A DNA stretch of 5,626 nt, taken from contig CAYSKJ010000187.1 of NCBI GenBank assembly GCA_964431655.1, forward strand, positions 1-5,626. The letters are read 5' to 3'. The notes under the pieces were generated by a model. The model was given only the letters and a program-made list of their open reading frames with translations. It ran no database searches and had not been told where the DNA came from. The stretch comes from CAYMEV01 sp964431655 [NCBI: uncultured bacterium] (GTDB taxonomy: Bacteria > CAYMEV01). Shown piece after piece: positions 4,615 through 5,626 of the stretch (position 1 is its first letter; each line of letters begins with the position of its first letter). The translations under genes and the position numbers were made by a program.

Positions 4615-5626
4615 TTATTCCCCTTTCACCTCTTTAATGGCATTTACCGGGCAGACCTGACTGCACAAAGAACAGCCTATACATACCTCTGCAGAGATAA
4701 AAGCCTTGTTCTTGTTCTTATCCGTAAGCTCTGAGCTCTTTGAAATGGCAGGGCAGCCTATGCTTATGCATGTCCCGCAGCCTATGCATTTATCCGGATC
4801 TACAGTGTATTTTGAATATCTTACCTTTTTTGGGTACAGGGTGCATATCCTTCTTGATATGATAACGCTCAGCTCATTTCTTTTGGATTCCTCCCTGAAT
4901 GCGGCCAGGGTCTCCTGGTAATCATAAGGGTCAACGATCCTTATATGCTTCACACCCAGGCCTTCCAGGGTCTTTACCAGGTCAATGGACGGAGCAGGCT
5001 GACGGCATATATCCTTTCCCGTGGCCGCGTGCTCCTGGCCCCCGGTCATGGCGGTTATGCCGTTATCCAGGATGACAACAGTAATGGCGCTGTTATTGTA
5101 GACTGCATCCATAATCCCCGGAACCCCGGAATGAATAAATGTGCTGTCGCCTATAAGGGCAAATATGTTTTCACTTTTCTCCAGGGCTCTTTCAAGCCCC
5201 AGGGCTGTACCGATGGAGGCCCCCATGGAGAAGCAGGATTCTATAACCTCCATGGGAGGCATAAGCCCGAGGGTATAGCATCCGATATCTCCCATGGCAA
5301 TCCTGTCTTTGGCTCCCACTGCCTTCCTCATGGCAAAGTAGGTTCCCAGGTGGGGACAGCCGGGACACAGGGTCGGCGGTCTCATGAGAAGCTGACTGGT
5401 CTTAACAGTCTCTTCTTTTTTTGGGAACTCGGCCCCCATAAAGGAATAAATCGACTTCTTCACTATTTCAGCATTGAGTTCTCCGCATAATGGTATGTAT
5501 TCCTTGCCTTTAGCGTCGATTCCCAGGTTCCTGACCTGCTCTTCAATATACGGCTCCAGCTCCTCTACAATCAGCAGGGAGGACACTTTGCCGTCAAATT
5601 CCCTTATCAGCTTATCCGGGACAGGG
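4615..5626 (-). CDS. iorA: Indolepyruvate ferredoxin oxidoreductase, alpha subunit (C-terminal part)
   Basis: The reading frame is open to the right edge and continues beyond it: the 13 codons before the GTG at 5586 read PVPDKLIREFDGK, typical of the linker before the conserved VVEEL-type strand (here LLIVEELEPYIEEQ), so the GTG is an internal valine codon, not the start. About 337 residues are visible of a family that is usually near 600; the N-terminal pyrimidine-binding domain is missing. In visible numbering: CPGCPH at 87-92, GDIGCYTLG at 112-120, the thiamine diphosphate/Mg site GDS at 159-161 through NN at 177-178, TAMTGGQ at 191-197, and two [4Fe-4S] ferredoxin motifs with Cys280/283/286/291 and Cys315/318/321/325. 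It performs the thiamine-dependent decarboxylation and relays electrons through its clusters. All visible catalytic motifs are intact. It is the first visible gene of the operon; the promoter is outside the window. Confidence 0.96.
   Translation of the reverse strand, partial: PVPDKLIREFDGKVSSLLIVEELEPYIEEQVRNLGIDAKGKEYIPLCGELNAEIVKKSIYSFMGAEFPKKEETVKTSQLLMRPPTLCPGCPHLGTYFAMRKAVGAKDRIAMGDIGCYTLGLMPPMEVIESCFSMGASIGTALGLERALEKSENIFALIGDSTFIHSGVPGIMDAVYNNSAITVVILDNGITAMTGGQEHAATGKDICRQPAPSIDLVKTLEGLGVKHIRIVDPYDYQETLAAFREESKRNELSVIISRRICTLYPKKVRYSKYTVDPDKCIGCGTCISIGCPAISKSSELTDKNKNKAFISAEVCIGCSLCSQVCPVNAIKEVKGE

Noticed and set aside
4702-4789. Unequal cysteine spacing in the two ferredoxin motifs of IorA (CX2CX2CX4CP against CX2CX2CX3CP)
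   Set aside because: The longer spacing in the first motif is, as far as I recall, normal for IorA proteins and not a sign of damage.
4945-5490. A 181-codon open frame on the plus strand opposite iorA
   Set aside because: It lies entirely antisense to a gene with intact catalytic motifs, has no recognisable domain or ribosome binding site, and reflects codon bias of iorA.
5584-5586. GTG as a start codon for a short IorA
   Set aside because: The frame continues upstream to the window edge with family-typical residues, and a start here would remove the substrate-binding half of the enzyme.

Overview
The window is a tightly packed stretch in which every supported gene lies on the minus strand, so transcription runs from high to low coordinates. 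The organism looks like an anaerobic or fermentative diderm bacterium: it has an oxygen-sensitive, ferredoxin-dependent indolepyruvate oxidoreductase, a secreted lipoprotein with a type II signal peptide, clear Shine-Dalgarno sites and a sigma70-like promoter. The slightly relaxed lipobox (M-A-G-C) and the mixture of archaea-like gene families with bacterial signals would fit a group such as spirochaetes or a deltaproteobacterial relative, but the phylum cannot be fixed from this sequence.

Right to left, 5626-4615 holds the C-terminal part of iorA and 4612-4031 the complete iorB. Together they encode the two subunits that oxidatively decarboxylate aryl-pyruvates to aryl-acetyl-CoA while reducing ferredoxin. 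They are followed, almost without gaps, by an ArsA/Get3-type ATPase with a C-terminal HSP20-like domain (4022-2808), a 57-residue basic helical protein that overlaps the ATPase gene by 14 bases (2821-2648), a DUF434-type protein whose second half looks like a PIN/NYN-like nuclease fold (2629-1952), and a soluble GAF-PAS sensor without an output domain (1910-858). Gaps within this set are 2, 8, -14, 18 and 41 bases, so all six genes are probably one operon whose promoter lies beyond the right edge.

A very AT-rich spacer (857-731; 14 percent G+C over 741-840, counted by hand) separates this operon from a lipoprotein gene that leaves the window at the left edge (730-1). The spacer carries a strong sigma70-like promoter flanked by two copies of a 24-base repeat, and the predicted leader could fold into a hairpin with the ribosome binding site in its loop and the first base of the start codon in its stem. 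This is the most unusual regulatory structure in the window.

The functional link between the operon members is unclear. The ATPase lacks the cysteines used for metalloid or zinc binding in known relatives and has no arsenic-resistance neighbours, so it more likely acts in protein targeting or complex maturation, perhaps with the small overlapping protein as partner. That is inference from layout only. No RNA genes, CRISPR arrays, insertion sequences or convincing rho-independent terminators were seen.
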